DNA from: Acanthosepion esculentum | Lineage: Eukaryota > Mollusca > Cephalopoda > Sepiida > Sepiidae | Direction of reading: 5' to 3' | Length of the DNA stretch: 64,000 nt | Assembly (NCBI GenBank): GCA_964036315.1 | Contig: OZ038508.1 | Coordinates: forward strand, 42,389,435 to 42,453,434 | In this document: piece by piece, positions 24,266 through 33,992 of the stretch | How the letters are laid out: each line of letters starts with the position of its first letter | Position numbering within the stretch: the stretch's first letter is position 1 | Made by a program: the position numbers and the translations under genes | The notes under the pieces: model-generated | The model's database searches: none | Told to the model about the DNA's origin: nothing | Seen by the model: the letters and a program-made list of their open reading frames with translations, nothing else

Positions 24266-24471
24266 GTGTGTGTTTATATCTTAGTATCTTGGAATGTATC
24301 ATCAATACGAACTACTTTTGCTTGGTAAGGGTTTTTTAATTGCTTATAGACTTAATCAACAATTTTGTCTTGTTACATTTTAAAAATGATTATGGATTTT
24401 ACTGTACTTTATCGTCAATAAGATAATATTGTTAGAATATGTGTAGGTTTATGTATGTATATGCCTATTTA

Positions 24472-24516
<45 letters not shown>

Positions 24517-24517
24517 A

Positions 24518-24562
<45 letters not shown>

Positions 24563-24563
24563 A

Positions 24564-24598
<35 letters not shown>

Positions 24599-24601
24599 GG
24601 A

Positions 24602-24664
<63 letters not shown>

Positions 24665-24697
24665 ATGTGTGTGTATATATATATATATATATATGGA

Positions 24698-24744
<47 letters not shown>

Positions 24745-24745
24745 A

Positions 24746-24797
<52 letters not shown>
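24472..24797. repeat. higher-order (TA)n-GGATGTGTGTG array
   Basis: Six spacers GGATGTGTGTG(TG) start at 24515, 24561, 24599, 24663, 24695 and 24743, each separated by a TA block of varying length. All distances are even, as expected if the units differ only by whole TA or TG steps. Long Ile-Tyr/Cys-Val reading frames through it are artefacts. Confidence 0.97.
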
Positions 24798-24799
<2 letters not shown>

Positions 24800-24819
24800 T
24801 AACTCTCCGTTTGTATGTT

Positions 24820-24978
24820 TTTATATATATATATATGCGTGTGTTTGTATATATGCATGTTTAAGTTTATATATGTGTGTGTATATGCATATATTTATAT
24901 TGTTTACTTTTTTACGTTGCTGTGTGGGTTGATATATTTACGCTTGATTCTGTATGTGTATATATGCGTATATGTATG

Positions 24979-25009
<31 letters not shown>

Positions 25010-25125
25010 ATGCGTGCATATGTATATATGTGTGTATATGGTTGTCTATAGGTAGGATTTTCTGTGCTTCTGTCTGTAGTGAAAAATGTGTGTAAACTGT
25101 ACACATATATCTGTAGGTAGGTTTT
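24820..25125. repeat. imperfect TATG/TGTA-rich tract
   Basis: Degenerate TA, TG and TATG runs with a purer TA core at about 24975-24996. Confidence 0.85.
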
Positions 25126-25514
25126 ATTTTTTTTCACCTAATGTACAGTAGAGCTTATATAAACATATATGAAATATATTTTTTATATATATTTGTTTGG
25201 AATTTACGTTTTTATATATTAGATGGTGTTATTTTTATACGTATATATCTGTTTTAATGTCCTTTCTTTCCCTATTGTTTGTTTCTCTGTTCTATTAGAC
25301 CATTTTTATCTATGTATATTTGCCCGTATAAGTTATATTTTACTAAGTGGTTAGAATTCGTTTAATAACACTTTCAATCTTGAATATTTCGTGGTTGTTG
25401 TATCGGAGTGTCTATGTTAATGTATGTGGGCGTATGTACGTGTCTTTATCGGTGTCTATGTTTATGGTAACTTGCATGCACATTTAATTTTGAATGTATG
25501 TGTTTTATTTTGTT

Positions 25515-25662
25515 TGTTTTTTTGTAAAGGGTCGTGGCTATTTTTGTAGTGATTTTATAACATATGTTATAATTTTCAAATAAATAATTATATTTGCTCT
25601 ACTCTGTATTGAGAACTCTTTTAAGTATAGTAATTGTTGGTTATTGGAATTTATTCCGTATA
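25515..25662 (+). repeat. PLE-end-like dispersed repeat
   Basis: GGCTATTTTTGTAGTGATTT, TATAACATATGTTATAA and AATAAATAATTATAT match the block after the hammerhead-like motif at 46.46 kb. Then GTATTGAGAACTCTTTTAA matches the repeat at 30.70 kb and, inverted, at 41.5 kb. Probably a truncated Penelope-like terminal repeat. Confidence 0.55.
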
Positions 25663-25683
25663 CACCAATCCTATACTTGGAGA

Positions 25684-25684
25684 T

Positions 25685-25719
<35 letters not shown>

Positions 25720-25751
25720 ATATATTTGAGAGACAGATTTATGCGTGTGTG

Positions 25752-25798
<47 letters not shown>
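25684..25798. repeat. TA / TATG microsatellites
   Basis: TA arrays at about 25684-25725 and 25751-25772, followed by five or more GTAT units. Confidence 0.97.
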
Positions 25799-25893
25799 GC
25801 TTGCGAGGAGCCGCGATGAAGAATTGTAGAAAAATATTAATAGAACTGAACTGTCACTGAAAAATCATTTCTTGGACATTGGCCGTCTCACAG

Positions 25894-26059
25894 AAAGTGA
25901 CACAATATTTTAGCATTGACAAGCTCCAATTATTTGAATCTTTTAATTCATATATTAACCAACCAGCGACATTGGGATTCTTTGAATTAGAAGACGGTAA
26001 GATATCTTACAATGAAATTTTCGAGGCTCAACTTCAGAATATGTTTTTTCCCTTAAAAG
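25894..26059 (+). other. candidate orphan coding exon (speculative)
   Basis: A 166 bp open segment preceded by TCTCACAG (acceptor-like) and followed by AAAG then GTATAT (donor-like). The encoded 55 residues contain FFELEDGKISYNEIFEAQLQ, with balanced composition unlike the surrounding AT-rich frames. No family recognised. It could equally be chance or a transposon relic. Confidence 0.2.
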
Positions 26060-26129
26060 GTATATTTTAAAATATATATTAGACAATAAGTTAACGATAA
26101 AAACATCTAACATTTAGATAAACCCGAAG

Positions 26130-26300
26130 CATTACTTCCTTACATGCAAGCCACCAATCTGCTACTGGGTGGCATGACATTAGCTTTAGCGCTTGTGACC
26201 TGCTGTCGACCCGCCGACCACTGGCGGACTGATAGAGGCCCACAGGTTGCTGCCACCAGAGAAACTAGCGGCTTGCGTGTACGGTTCCTATTATAAAGAT
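26130..26300. other. unassigned GC-richer island
   Basis: A GC-richer patch in AT-rich DNA, with small inverted words (GCCACC/GGTGGC around 26150-26173, CCACTGG/CCAGAG nearby). No element identified. Confidence 0.3.
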
Positions 26301-26738
26301 GATGAATTATTTGCCCTTTAAGTAGTCTTTCAGTTAACCTTTGACCAGGGCACTTTTTCGCACGTTTTCTTTTTTACTCAGATATTTCGCATATTAATTC
26401 GACTCTACCGTATTACAAAACATGGCTTTGCGATAGTTTGATTACATGCTGGAACAGTTCTTCTTGCTGTCATGCGACTGACTATTGGAATTCATACACA
26501 GCGAAAACAATAATCTTGTAATATATAGATTCGGACTCATGTAGACGCATTTCCCGTTTATCTTATAATAACACAATTCATACAGTTGTACTGTAAAAAT
26601 GATACGCAAACCATTTTGTGTGAAGTAGCTTGCAAAGAATATTTGTCATTCATTCATTTGAAAAAAATAAAACTCAAATATATAAAAATTATTAAAATTT
26701 GAACATACGTGTTTGAGGATTCTTACCTCTTAGTTTAT

Positions 26739-26747
26739 ACACGCACG

Positions 26748-26781
<34 letters not shown>

Positions 26782-26912
26782 GAGAGAGAGAGAGAGTGGA
26801 GGGAAAGATTTGTGTGAGAATTTATATATATATTCACACACACACTATATATATATATATATATGTATTAAGAGAGAGGAAGATTTTGTGTGTGTGTGTA
26901 TATATATATATA
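26739..26912. repeat. CA/TA/GA compound microsatellites
   Basis: CACA, TATA, GAGA and TGTG runs alternate: ACAC-TATA-GAGA at 26746-26796, then CACA-TATA at 26837-26864, then TGTG-TATA at 26888-26911. Confidence 0.95.
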
Positions 26913-27344
26913 GGAAAACTTTATAAATCGAAAATGTTTCACTTTTACTAATGGTTTATCAAAGAATGAGATATGAAGAATAAGAAAAACAGAAAATGTT
27001 TTTTTTAATTTTTGTGTTGTTTATTTTTTATTTATTAAGCAGACAACAAGCGCGTCTGTCTTGTCAAGGAGAGTTCGTTTGTATAATTTGTGTGCGTATG
27101 TGTTATGGTATAATTATGAGAATGTTATTGTTGAATTAGACCAGGAAACATTAGCATTATTATTTGCCCTCGTTTAAATTGACCGATTTACTTATATTTC
27201 GCAATGAAATTTCGCGGAAGTAAGTCAACTATCGTCCATAGATTAGAGTAGCTTGATACTAACATGGTATTGTCGGAAAAGAAAGAAGATACGTTATTAC
27301 ACACGCCACACTTGCTATAATTAAGGGTGGCTAAAACCTTATTG

Positions 27345-27430
27345 CCCACTATATATATAAAATATAAAAGCTCAAACACTAATATTCCATGGTTATAATT
27401 TATTACATTGGAATCGTAATCACGATCCAA
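27345..27430 (-). repeat. inverted copy of the 22.35 kb repeat
   Basis: The minus strand carries ATTACGATTCCAATG and CCATGGAATATTAGTGTTTG, the same block as 22340-22410 on the plus strand. It ends about 60 bp before the hammerhead-like pair. Confidence 0.6.
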
Positions 27431-27511
27431 TTCATCAGACCTACAAATTCAAAAAGAAATCGGAAGATATAAGTAACCAAATCTAGAAGAAACCTCAACA
27501 GAATACAGAAA

Positions 27512-27558
27512 GCCCGGGACGGCCGTTTCGTCCTATATTTGGGACTCATCAGCAGTGC
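27512..27558 (-). ncRNA. hammerhead ribozyme-like motif (PLE type)
   Basis: Minus strand 5' to 3': stem I strand GCACTG; core CTGATGA; stem II GTCC-loop-GGAC; GAAA; a very short stem III (ACG..CGT); then C as the cleavage-site nucleotide after GTC. All invariant core residues of a type I hammerhead are present. The 3' strand of stem I reads CCGGGC instead of the expected CAGTGC, so stem I pairing is damaged here. The loop wording GTCCCAAATA.AGGAC is close to hammerheads described from animal retroelements, including schistosome repeats and PLEs. Confidence 0.75.
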
Positions 27559-27713
27559 GCATCCACTACAGGTAATTGAACCCGGGCCATTACGCTACGA
27601 CGCAAGCATCATACAAACGGGCGTCGGTGACGAAGAGGTAACGAATTAGAATTGATTTATCGCTGCTCTTTACAAATTCCGTGATGTAACTTATTCGATT
27701 TTCCCTTGCCTAT

Positions 27714-27755
27714 TTGTATGAGCTCCAAATATAAGACGAAACGGCCGTCCAGTGC
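27714..27755 (+). ncRNA. second hammerhead-like motif, inverted, decayed
   Basis: Plus strand carries the right half of the same motif: GAAACGGCCGTC followed by CAGTGC, the exact partner of the GCACTG that sits in the other copy. The left half is decayed: CTGATGAGTCCC has become GTATGAGCTCC, so the core is broken. The two copies face each other about 155 bp apart and continue with matching sequence (CTTTCTG.ATTCTGTTGAG.TTTCTTCTAGA) outwards. Confidence 0.65.
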
Positions 27756-28024
27756 TTTCTGAATTCTGTTGAGATTTCTTCTAGACTCGATGAATTACTT
27801 AATTATGATTATCTCAAATGCTCTTAATAATTTCTTTCTATGACATCTATATATATCAAATATATGAATTGCATAAAAATTAAACTCCGTTAAACGGCCA
27901 TTTAAATGGGGTACAAATGAGATTCGTTTTTATGTAATTCATTTATATGTTCTATAATAAATATAATGAGCTCGCTTTTAAAGATCAGATATTATTAAGA
28001 TTCACTTGGATTACTTATCTACGG

Positions 28025-28050
28025 ATTTATATATATATATATATATATTG
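28025..28050. repeat. (TA)n microsatellite
   Basis: Short TA array. Confidence 0.93.
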
Positions 28051-28303
28051 TTATATAGGAATAAAGTGTCGCTGCCGATACACAGACTACCAGTGAGCGA
28101 ACACAGGTGATCTCATTATTGAATTAAGCATATATGACCATAGAAGACCATAGGAAGTCGCAAGACGTCTAAATGACTGCTATTTCTATTCTATCCTCTA
28201 TTACTATTCGGATCGCTATTCTCTACTCAGGTCACTATATTATTTCTCTTTTCGTATCAATTCGTTGACATTACAAAAGTGGCAACGAGTGTACGTTGAC
28301 GTC

Positions 28304-28304
<1 letters not shown>

Positions 28305-28345
<41 letters not shown>
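28305..28345. repeat. (TA)n microsatellite
   Basis: TA array of about 40 bp marking the left edge of the first PLE district. Confidence 0.97.
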
Positions 28346-28350
<5 letters not shown>

Positions 28351-28402
28351 GATTTTTTATTAAAGGCCATGATAGATTTAAAATAAAAACACCAGTTAAT
28401 CG

Positions 28403-28422
28403 GTTTCGTCCCCTCTCATCAG
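28403..28422 (-). ncRNA. short hammerhead-core-like motif
   Basis: Minus strand CTGATGA, eight bases, then GAAAC. Core words are intact, but the eight bases between cannot form a proper stem II, so this may be a relic or chance. Its position just upstream of a PLE RT remnant is the main support. Confidence 0.35.
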
Positions 28423-28581
28423 AACTGTTAAAGGGGAATAGAAATTATGAAGAAAATATCTGTTATGGATGACATGAATGAATGGGCAGGGAAAAATAAC
28501 AATAAAAAATTGTTTTTTATACATTGATACGCTTCTGTACCGTTGCAAATATATATATATATATATATAAGATCTTTATAT

Positions 28582-29652
28582 ATAATTATAAAGAACTCTA
28601 CAGGTAGTAAAATTGATAAACTTAGGAAATTAATTCATAATGAATTTAAGTCGTTAAATGTTAACGTAAAAATTAGTTTTAATATCAAACAAATTGATTT
28701 TCTAGATGTAACATTTAATTTAGTTCATAATAATTTTCAGCCCTTTATGACGAACAATGCCAAACCGATCTTTACTCATCTTAATTTCAATCAACCACCG
28801 TATGTAATCCAACATATTCCTTCATCGGTAGAACGTTAGATTAGCCAACACTCCTCTAAGAAAAAGTGTACGAGAAACAGAGCACGGTGTATGATAAATT
28901 TCTTAAGAATAGTTGATATAAATCCTCAGAAATATATTTTGTAGAATATAACGGTTGTTCTAAGAAGAAACAAATACATCATTGGTACACACCTCCATTC
29001 AATCTATTAGTTAGTACCATGTTAGGCCAACATTTTTTAGATTTAATTGATAAAAATTTTCTGAAGTGTAATCCACTTAGTGAATACTTTATAACTTAGC
29101 GTTAGTTGTACTATTTCGAGAAAATAATAATGTTACACAACAATAAAACATTTAAGTTATATAACAATAATAAACGTAATACAGGTACTAATTCTAATTT
29201 ATTTAAAGATACCAACTAATGTAATTTTAGGAATTCTAACCAATATCCATTGACTAACAAGTGTTTAACGAAATTTCTTGTATCTATGTGTTATATTTCC
29301 TCAATAGAAGATCCCAGGATCGTAAAGTTTTATATTGGCAGCACTATGAATGCATTCAAAGATCATTGGTATGGCCATCTTTCTTCCTTTACTAACGCTA
29401 TTTATCGAAATATAACTTCACTTTCAAAATATTTTTGGAAGTTGAAAAAGGAAAGTAAAACGCCTAAGGTTAAATGGAAAATCCTTATACTACCTATAAC
29501 CTGTAGATCTTTATATGAATCTTGTTTTCTATAACTACAGGAGAAACTGCAGATGATCAGATTTCGGAATAGCAATCAGTTGTTAAATCAAAGATTTGAA
29601 ATTAGAGTTAATTGTAGGCAGCTTACCGCTCTGACTTTACAATCTTGCTAAA
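28582..29652 (+). pseudogene. PLE reverse transcriptase end plus GIY-YIG endonuclease, decayed
   Basis: The segment at 28590-28839 gives KIDFLDVTFNLVHN-like sequence (QIDFLDVTFNL) and PPYVIQHIPSSVER, the DFLDV...HPP.I..QIP.S motif near the end of PLE RTs. After stops comes 29250-29534 with KFYIGSTMNAFKDHW..H..SF, SLSKYFWKLKKES and VKWKILI, the GIY-YIG-type endonuclease typical of PLEs. A final frame reads LQEKLQMIRF...LLNQRFEI...C, the LCL.EK...LLNKRSEI.SKCRH tail. Stops and frameshifts disable it. Confidence 0.85.
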
Positions 29653-29659
29653 CTTTAAA

Positions 29660-30560
29660 TTTAATAATCACTTGTTTTATGCTATATAACCTTCTTATAA
29701 ACATTTTAAAGTTATCCTTAGTAAGTTTTTTACTTTGAAATTACTGGTATGAAATTTGCTATAAGTTTTAAATTTATAAATAATTTATATTTAGAATTTA
29801 TAAATTTAAAAGGTTGGTACTGTAAATTGGGTATTTTATGGTTTTGTAGCTTATGAGTTGTAAATTTTATGTATTTCGAATTTATAAATTATAAATTTAT
29901 GAATTTAAGATTCATAGGTTTTGAATTTATAGGTATTTAAAATTTATAAAAATTTAAATTGATGGTTAGTAAAACCTTGTTTTATTAGTATATAAGTCAG
30001 GTTGGTATTGTAACATTTTCCAAATTTTTATTTTATATTTTTTTTATTTTTTTATATTTTTTTATTTTATAATTTTTCTGGTTTTAAAATTAGATATAAT
30101 TTCCGTGTATTTTCTTTCTTTTAAAGTGTCTTTTATTTACATACTATGTATAATTTTTGTTAATAGATGTTTTATCTTTTTCAAAAATTTGTATAAAATT
30201 GTTTCTATCTATTTGACATTATATACGGTAAATTTGAATCCTTTTTCTATAACATCTTTCTTAACGGAGACGGTTTTCATTGGCTAAACTTTATAACAAC
30301 ATATCTTGTTTCTCTTCTTTCTTTTTCTTTTCTTCGGAAAAAGGATTTTTTCATACAATTTTTTCCGAAGAAAGAATATATTATGTCTTTTGACTCTTCC
30401 ACTTGTTATTATTTCTCTTTCTTTTTTCTTATTCCGTTTTTTTTTTGTCTATATCTTGTCTTCCTCTTTTCTACTGTAACTTGTCTATTTCTCCATTTTT
30501 CCGTTTGTGAAAATTATTTATAATGTTTTTCTTTTTTAATAATGTAAGATGTTGTGTAAG
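29660..30560. other. T-rich non-coding tract
   Basis: Strong T-over-A strand bias between about 29990 and 30560. Contains a hairpin with arms TTCTTCGGAAAAA and its complement at about 30332-30375. Probably untranslated sequence of the PLE. Confidence 0.5.
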
Positions 30561-30599
30561 TAGCGTTAAAAAATTGTTATAACCATCATTTATCAGCGC

Positions 30600-30629
30600 C
30601 TAAAGAGATGCCATGTTGTGCATTGAAAC
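30600..30629 (+). ncRNA. hammerhead-like motif at PLE 3' end, degenerate
   Basis: CTAAAGA (compare CTGANGA), a hairpin GATGC..GCATT, then GAAAC. The core G5 position is A, so activity is doubtful. Same architecture as the motifs at 46.46 and 15.63 kb, and correctly placed downstream of the PLE coding remnant. Confidence 0.4.
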
Positions 30630-30694
30630 AATGATGCATTTTGTAGCAGTAATTTGCATGTTCGAATGTAATAAAGAAAAATCGCTCTAACTTT

Positions 30695-30757
30695 TGTATT
30701 GAGCCCTCTTTTAAATTAATGTTATTAACGTTAGAATTTATATATTCGTTATATTTC
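30695..30757 (+). repeat. dispersed PLE-end repeat
   Basis: TTGTATTGAGCCCTCTTTTA, ATTAATGTTATTAACGTTAG and AATTTATATAT. Matching copies lie at 25.60-25.66 kb (plus) and 41.50-41.57 kb (minus). In each case a TA-rich tract is adjacent. Confidence 0.65.
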
Positions 30758-30763
30758 GTTCTT

Positions 30764-30798
30764 TATATATATATATATATAATATGTGACATATATCG

Positions 30799-30829
<31 letters not shown>

Positions 30830-30912
30830 ACATGTATGCAATATGCGACATATATCATATATATATATATAACATATATCATATATATATATATAACATG
30901 TATGCAATATGT

Positions 30913-30950
<38 letters not shown>

Positions 30951-30957
30951 GAAATAT
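30764..30957. repeat. TA array with a TGTATGCAATATGYGACA minisatellite
   Basis: TA blocks are punctuated by ATGTATGCAATATGCGACAT and close variants near 30780, 30832 and 30897. Confidence 0.93.
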
Positions 30958-31092
30958 AGTCTTAAAGTGTGCTATATTTATGGGATAAAGTGCTCAATAT
31001 CAGAGATAAAGGGTGTGTAAATATAAAAGTGAACATAGAAGTCAACACTTAGAGGCGACAGTGTTTCATGCTAGATGCAATCGTCAGGCCAT
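30955..31092 (-). repeat. PLE-end repeat, copy A (137 bp)
   Basis: About 135 bp nearly identical to 53463-53608: GTGCTATATTTATGGGATAA, GTGCTCAATATCAGAGATA, GTCAACACT.AGAGGCGACA and TTTCATGCTAG..GCAATCGT. It ends with the hammerhead-like motif next to a TA array. Confidence 0.85.
31055..31090 (-). ncRNA. hammerhead ribozyme-like motif, CUGACGA form
   Basis: Minus strand: GGC, CTGACGA core, stem II TGC-loop-GCA (one mismatch at its base), GAAAC, a minimal stem III (ACA..TGT), C after GTC, then GCC. The terminal GGC pairs with GCC as stem I. All fixed core bases are present; position 7 is C, which hammerheads tolerate. Stem III has only one loop base, as in PLE and retrozyme hammerheads that are thought to act as dimers. 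Confidence 0.65.
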
Positions 31093-31117
31093 ATATATAT
31101 ATATATAACATATGTAT

Positions 31118-31168
<51 letters not shown>
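31091..31168. repeat. (TA)n microsatellite
   Basis: TA arrays at 31091-31107 and 31121-31167, split by ACATATGTATGTG. Confidence 0.97.
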
Positions 31169-31321
31169 CAAATAACATACATATATGTGTATAGATAGTC
31201 TAGTATAAAGTAACAGAATTGATGGGTGTTTTTCTGTGTGGGAAATGCGTTTCGGTAGGCACTTATTTCTCAGAAATTACTCGCTATCAACAATTACGAT
31301 AGAGTGTTAATAAAATTAATT

Positions 31322-32470
31322 TGAAGAGGTTTATCACCTAGCTTTGTTGTGTTGGTTCACTCATGCCTACTAGTTTCGTGGCACATCAAGATAACATGGT
31401 TAATCTTCTCTCCTGCTGTTTCTCAATTATCGATCTTCATCGAAGAACACTTCCACAAAAAGAACAAATTATGAAATATTATGATCAAAAACACAGTCAA
31501 AATTAGTTATAGCTTCATGAGCACCAGGGAGAAAATAATATCTAAATGCAATAAAAAATACTGAACAAAGGCACTGACAATAACAACAACACAATGCAAA
31601 AATTAACTGAAAAAATTGCAATTGTCGAAACATTGACAACTGTCCGCTTTACAATAAACCATCAATATATTAAGCAACCGTAAGAAATGAATCCATCACA
31701 GACAAAAAGGAACAATCTTCAAATTATGATTCAATAACCGCAAACATATTTTAATAAAGAAAAACAGAAAAAAAATGAGACAACACTCTTAAAATACATA
31801 TGGAGTCAAATATAAAATAAAATCACTAAGAAAATCAAATGGTGAATTATAAAAAAAGAACACCCCCACATAATAGCAATAGCAGTAAGTGCACCCTATG
31901 CCTAGAAGAGACATTAACACTAGTTACTTCTAAAAGCCAAAGTAAACTATTAAATAAGGACAATGAAATAATGGGGAAATGCGGTCACTCAGATAAATAT
32001 CTTCTTAATTACTTAAATAACAATATAAACAGAGACCCTCGACATATACCGAATCAAAACCAGATAAAAAAGAGCACACATAAGTTCAAACATCTAACCA
32101 CAACGCAAAAACCCAAGCGAACATGCACATCAACACAATAAAGTAGATCAACCCAATATGCTAAAAAAGAACCAATCGCAGATGAAGCAATTAAAATAAT
32201 ATCAAAAAGGTCAACACAAAGCAAACAAACACCAAGATACCCAATAGCACGTTAAGTAACAACAACAACAACAACAACAATTAAGTGAAAAGCCATACAC
32301 CTATAAAAAATCTCAAATTACACCAAACATAAATTCGGCAAAATTGAGAAAAATAGCAGCAGAGAAGTCAACAAGCCCAGAAAAGTGAGCCTGTTATCGC
32401 GATGTGCTCACGAAATTATCTAGTAGGCATCACTGAACCAACACTACTCAGCTAAGTGATAAACGTCTCC
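31322..32470 (+). mobile_element. Penelope-like element remnant 2 with inverted ends
   Basis: Left end 31326-31397 and right end 32391-32470 are inverted copies sharing GTTTATCAC, TTAGCT, GTGTTGGTTCA, GATGCCTACTAG and a GATGTGC..CACGAAA segment. Between them lies a PLE RT/endonuclease remnant. The arms contain a hammerhead-like core (TTGATGTGCCACGAAAC on the left, minus strand). Length of about 1.15 kb implies strong 5' truncation or internal loss, since full PLEs are about 3 kb. Confidence 0.75.
31485..32015 (+). pseudogene. PLE RT tail and GIY-YIG endonuclease, decayed
   Basis: Frames taken together read KISYSFMSTREKIISKCNKK, then NCNCRNIDNCPLYNK-like sequence (the CNCR...CPL motif between RT and endonuclease in PLEs). 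Next are FNKEK..NETTLLKYIWS and KITKKIKW.IIKKRTP (endonuclease), and SKCTLCLEETLTLV with LLNKDNEIMGKCGHSDKYLL (the Cys-rich C-terminal end, 31839-32010). Intact in parts, but frameshifted and stopped elsewhere. Confidence 0.82.
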
Positions 32471-33990
32471 AAATTTATATATATAAGAAAATTGGTAAGG
32501 AACCAGAACTGAGGAAGAGTAATCAGGAAGATAGTAGATAGTGATTGACATTGCATTTAACCTTTTTTGCAGCTTAAAATTGTCTGGATAGCATGGAACC
32601 AGATGTGCAAGCGAGAAAAACTTGTTAGTATAGAATTTACGGTTACATCTAGCCTGAACAACTGTGAAATTTGTGAAACTTCGACTCCAGTCTAGCATTC
32701 CGCTTAAATTCGATGAGTTCTGTCGCCACTGTGTTTATATCTATGTGTATATTTTGAATGATGTTTTTATTCGAGATGATTTCTTATTACTATATGAATT
32801 ATTTATTAATCTACCCACTAATTCATGTTTATAATAATAATAATATAAATTTACTACTTTTTGTATGAATGATTCATTGTAATATAAATTATCTGCACCA
32901 CATATTTTATTTAAAATAACTAATCCGACATGCAAATTTTCCGGATAACAAATGAGACATTACTCTATTTATTAAACAATTTAGTTCATGCCACATTGAC
33001 TGATAAACTCCTGCAAAAAAAATTCTCAAATTGCCATAAACACCTTCTCTTTAATTTAAAAAAAAAAATCAACCTTAGCGTTGGAACTGCTCGCTCCAGA
33101 AGTTTGTATCCGTTATCAAGAACACATTTCAGAAAAAAAAAAACATTTCGATTCGCATTATATTATTTCATCTCGGATGCTACCTGGATTTTACCAAAAA
33201 TAATTCCCATGTCTGAATGTACAGTCGAAAGTACTTGCATATTAAAGAAAGACTTATACAGTTTATAATTTTTTAAAACAAGGATCATAACATTCGAGTG
33301 ATTTGTAGGTTAATGCACCTTTAAAATTTTGTTAGCGAAGCGATTTCGCCATTTTATATCATTAACTTTACTAATCTACTTTTTGTATGAATGATTCATT
33401 GTAATATAAATTGAACTGCACCATATATATATACATTATATATATGTATGTAGAACTTTAACTTTGTTTACATCCAAGTAAATATAGTGCATTTATATCG
33501 ATATTGCAATTTTCATTTTTTTTTTTAAAGGAAAAAGAACTTAACGCGCAAAATTTAGAAAAATACAAATATTTATTACATGTTTAGTAAAATATATACG
33601 ATCCTCCAGCTATGTTTGTATGTAACTTAAAAAAGGCCTATAAACGTTAAGGCAATATGCAAATTCTTTGGAAGATCCCATAATCACCGGTAAGAATAGC
33701 CATGCCCCAATTGTCAACAAACTTTCCATTAGCATCCTAAAATGTTCTAGATTATGCAAAAGAAGAAGTGGCTGACCAGGAAAAGAAATGTGCTGAGTAG
33801 ACTAGATGACCATTCACAGAAACTCAGAAATTTGTACGCAACCTAAACATGAAGAAGATGCTTATCAGGCGATCATAAGCGCAGCGACTCTATGACCACA
33901 CTCTGTCATAGAAATAATGATGTTGACGATGATATACATGTAATCTTCCTCTCTATATAATTTATTTAGTCATAAATAATTTCCTTTCAG
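32471..33990. other. unassigned AT-rich sequence
   Basis: No element recognised. A block around 32855-32895 (CTACTTTTTGTATGAATGAT, TCATTGTAATATAAATT) recurs at 33377-33415, a small direct repeat. Confidence 0.5.
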
Positions 33991-33992
33991 CA

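Larger units (their letters stand above)
28360..30740 (+). mobile_element. Penelope-like element remnant 1
   Basis: RT and GIY-YIG remnants (28.58-29.65 kb) are followed by about 1 kb of T-rich non-coding DNA and an end block at about 30.60-30.74 kb. That block has a hammerhead-like hairpin plus GAAAC on the plus strand, AATGTAATAAAG (polyadenylation-like) and TTGTATTGAGCCCTCTTTTAA. At the left, CTGATGAGAGGGGACGAAAC lies on the minus strand at 28403-28422. Boundaries are approximate and no target duplication was identified. Confidence 0.6.

Noticed and set aside
24472..24797. CRISPR-like array of spaced repeats
   Set aside because: Spacers are TA blocks and the whole is a compound microsatellite in animal DNA; no repeat-spacer structure.
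24439..24932. Reading frames of 115-153 codons on the plus strand
   Set aside because: They run through TA/TG microsatellites and encode only Ile-Tyr and Cys-Val repeats.
30332..30375. Rho-independent terminator-like hairpin
   Set aside because: Eukaryotic context; the hairpin with T-rich flanks lies in a T-rich tract and has no demonstrated role.
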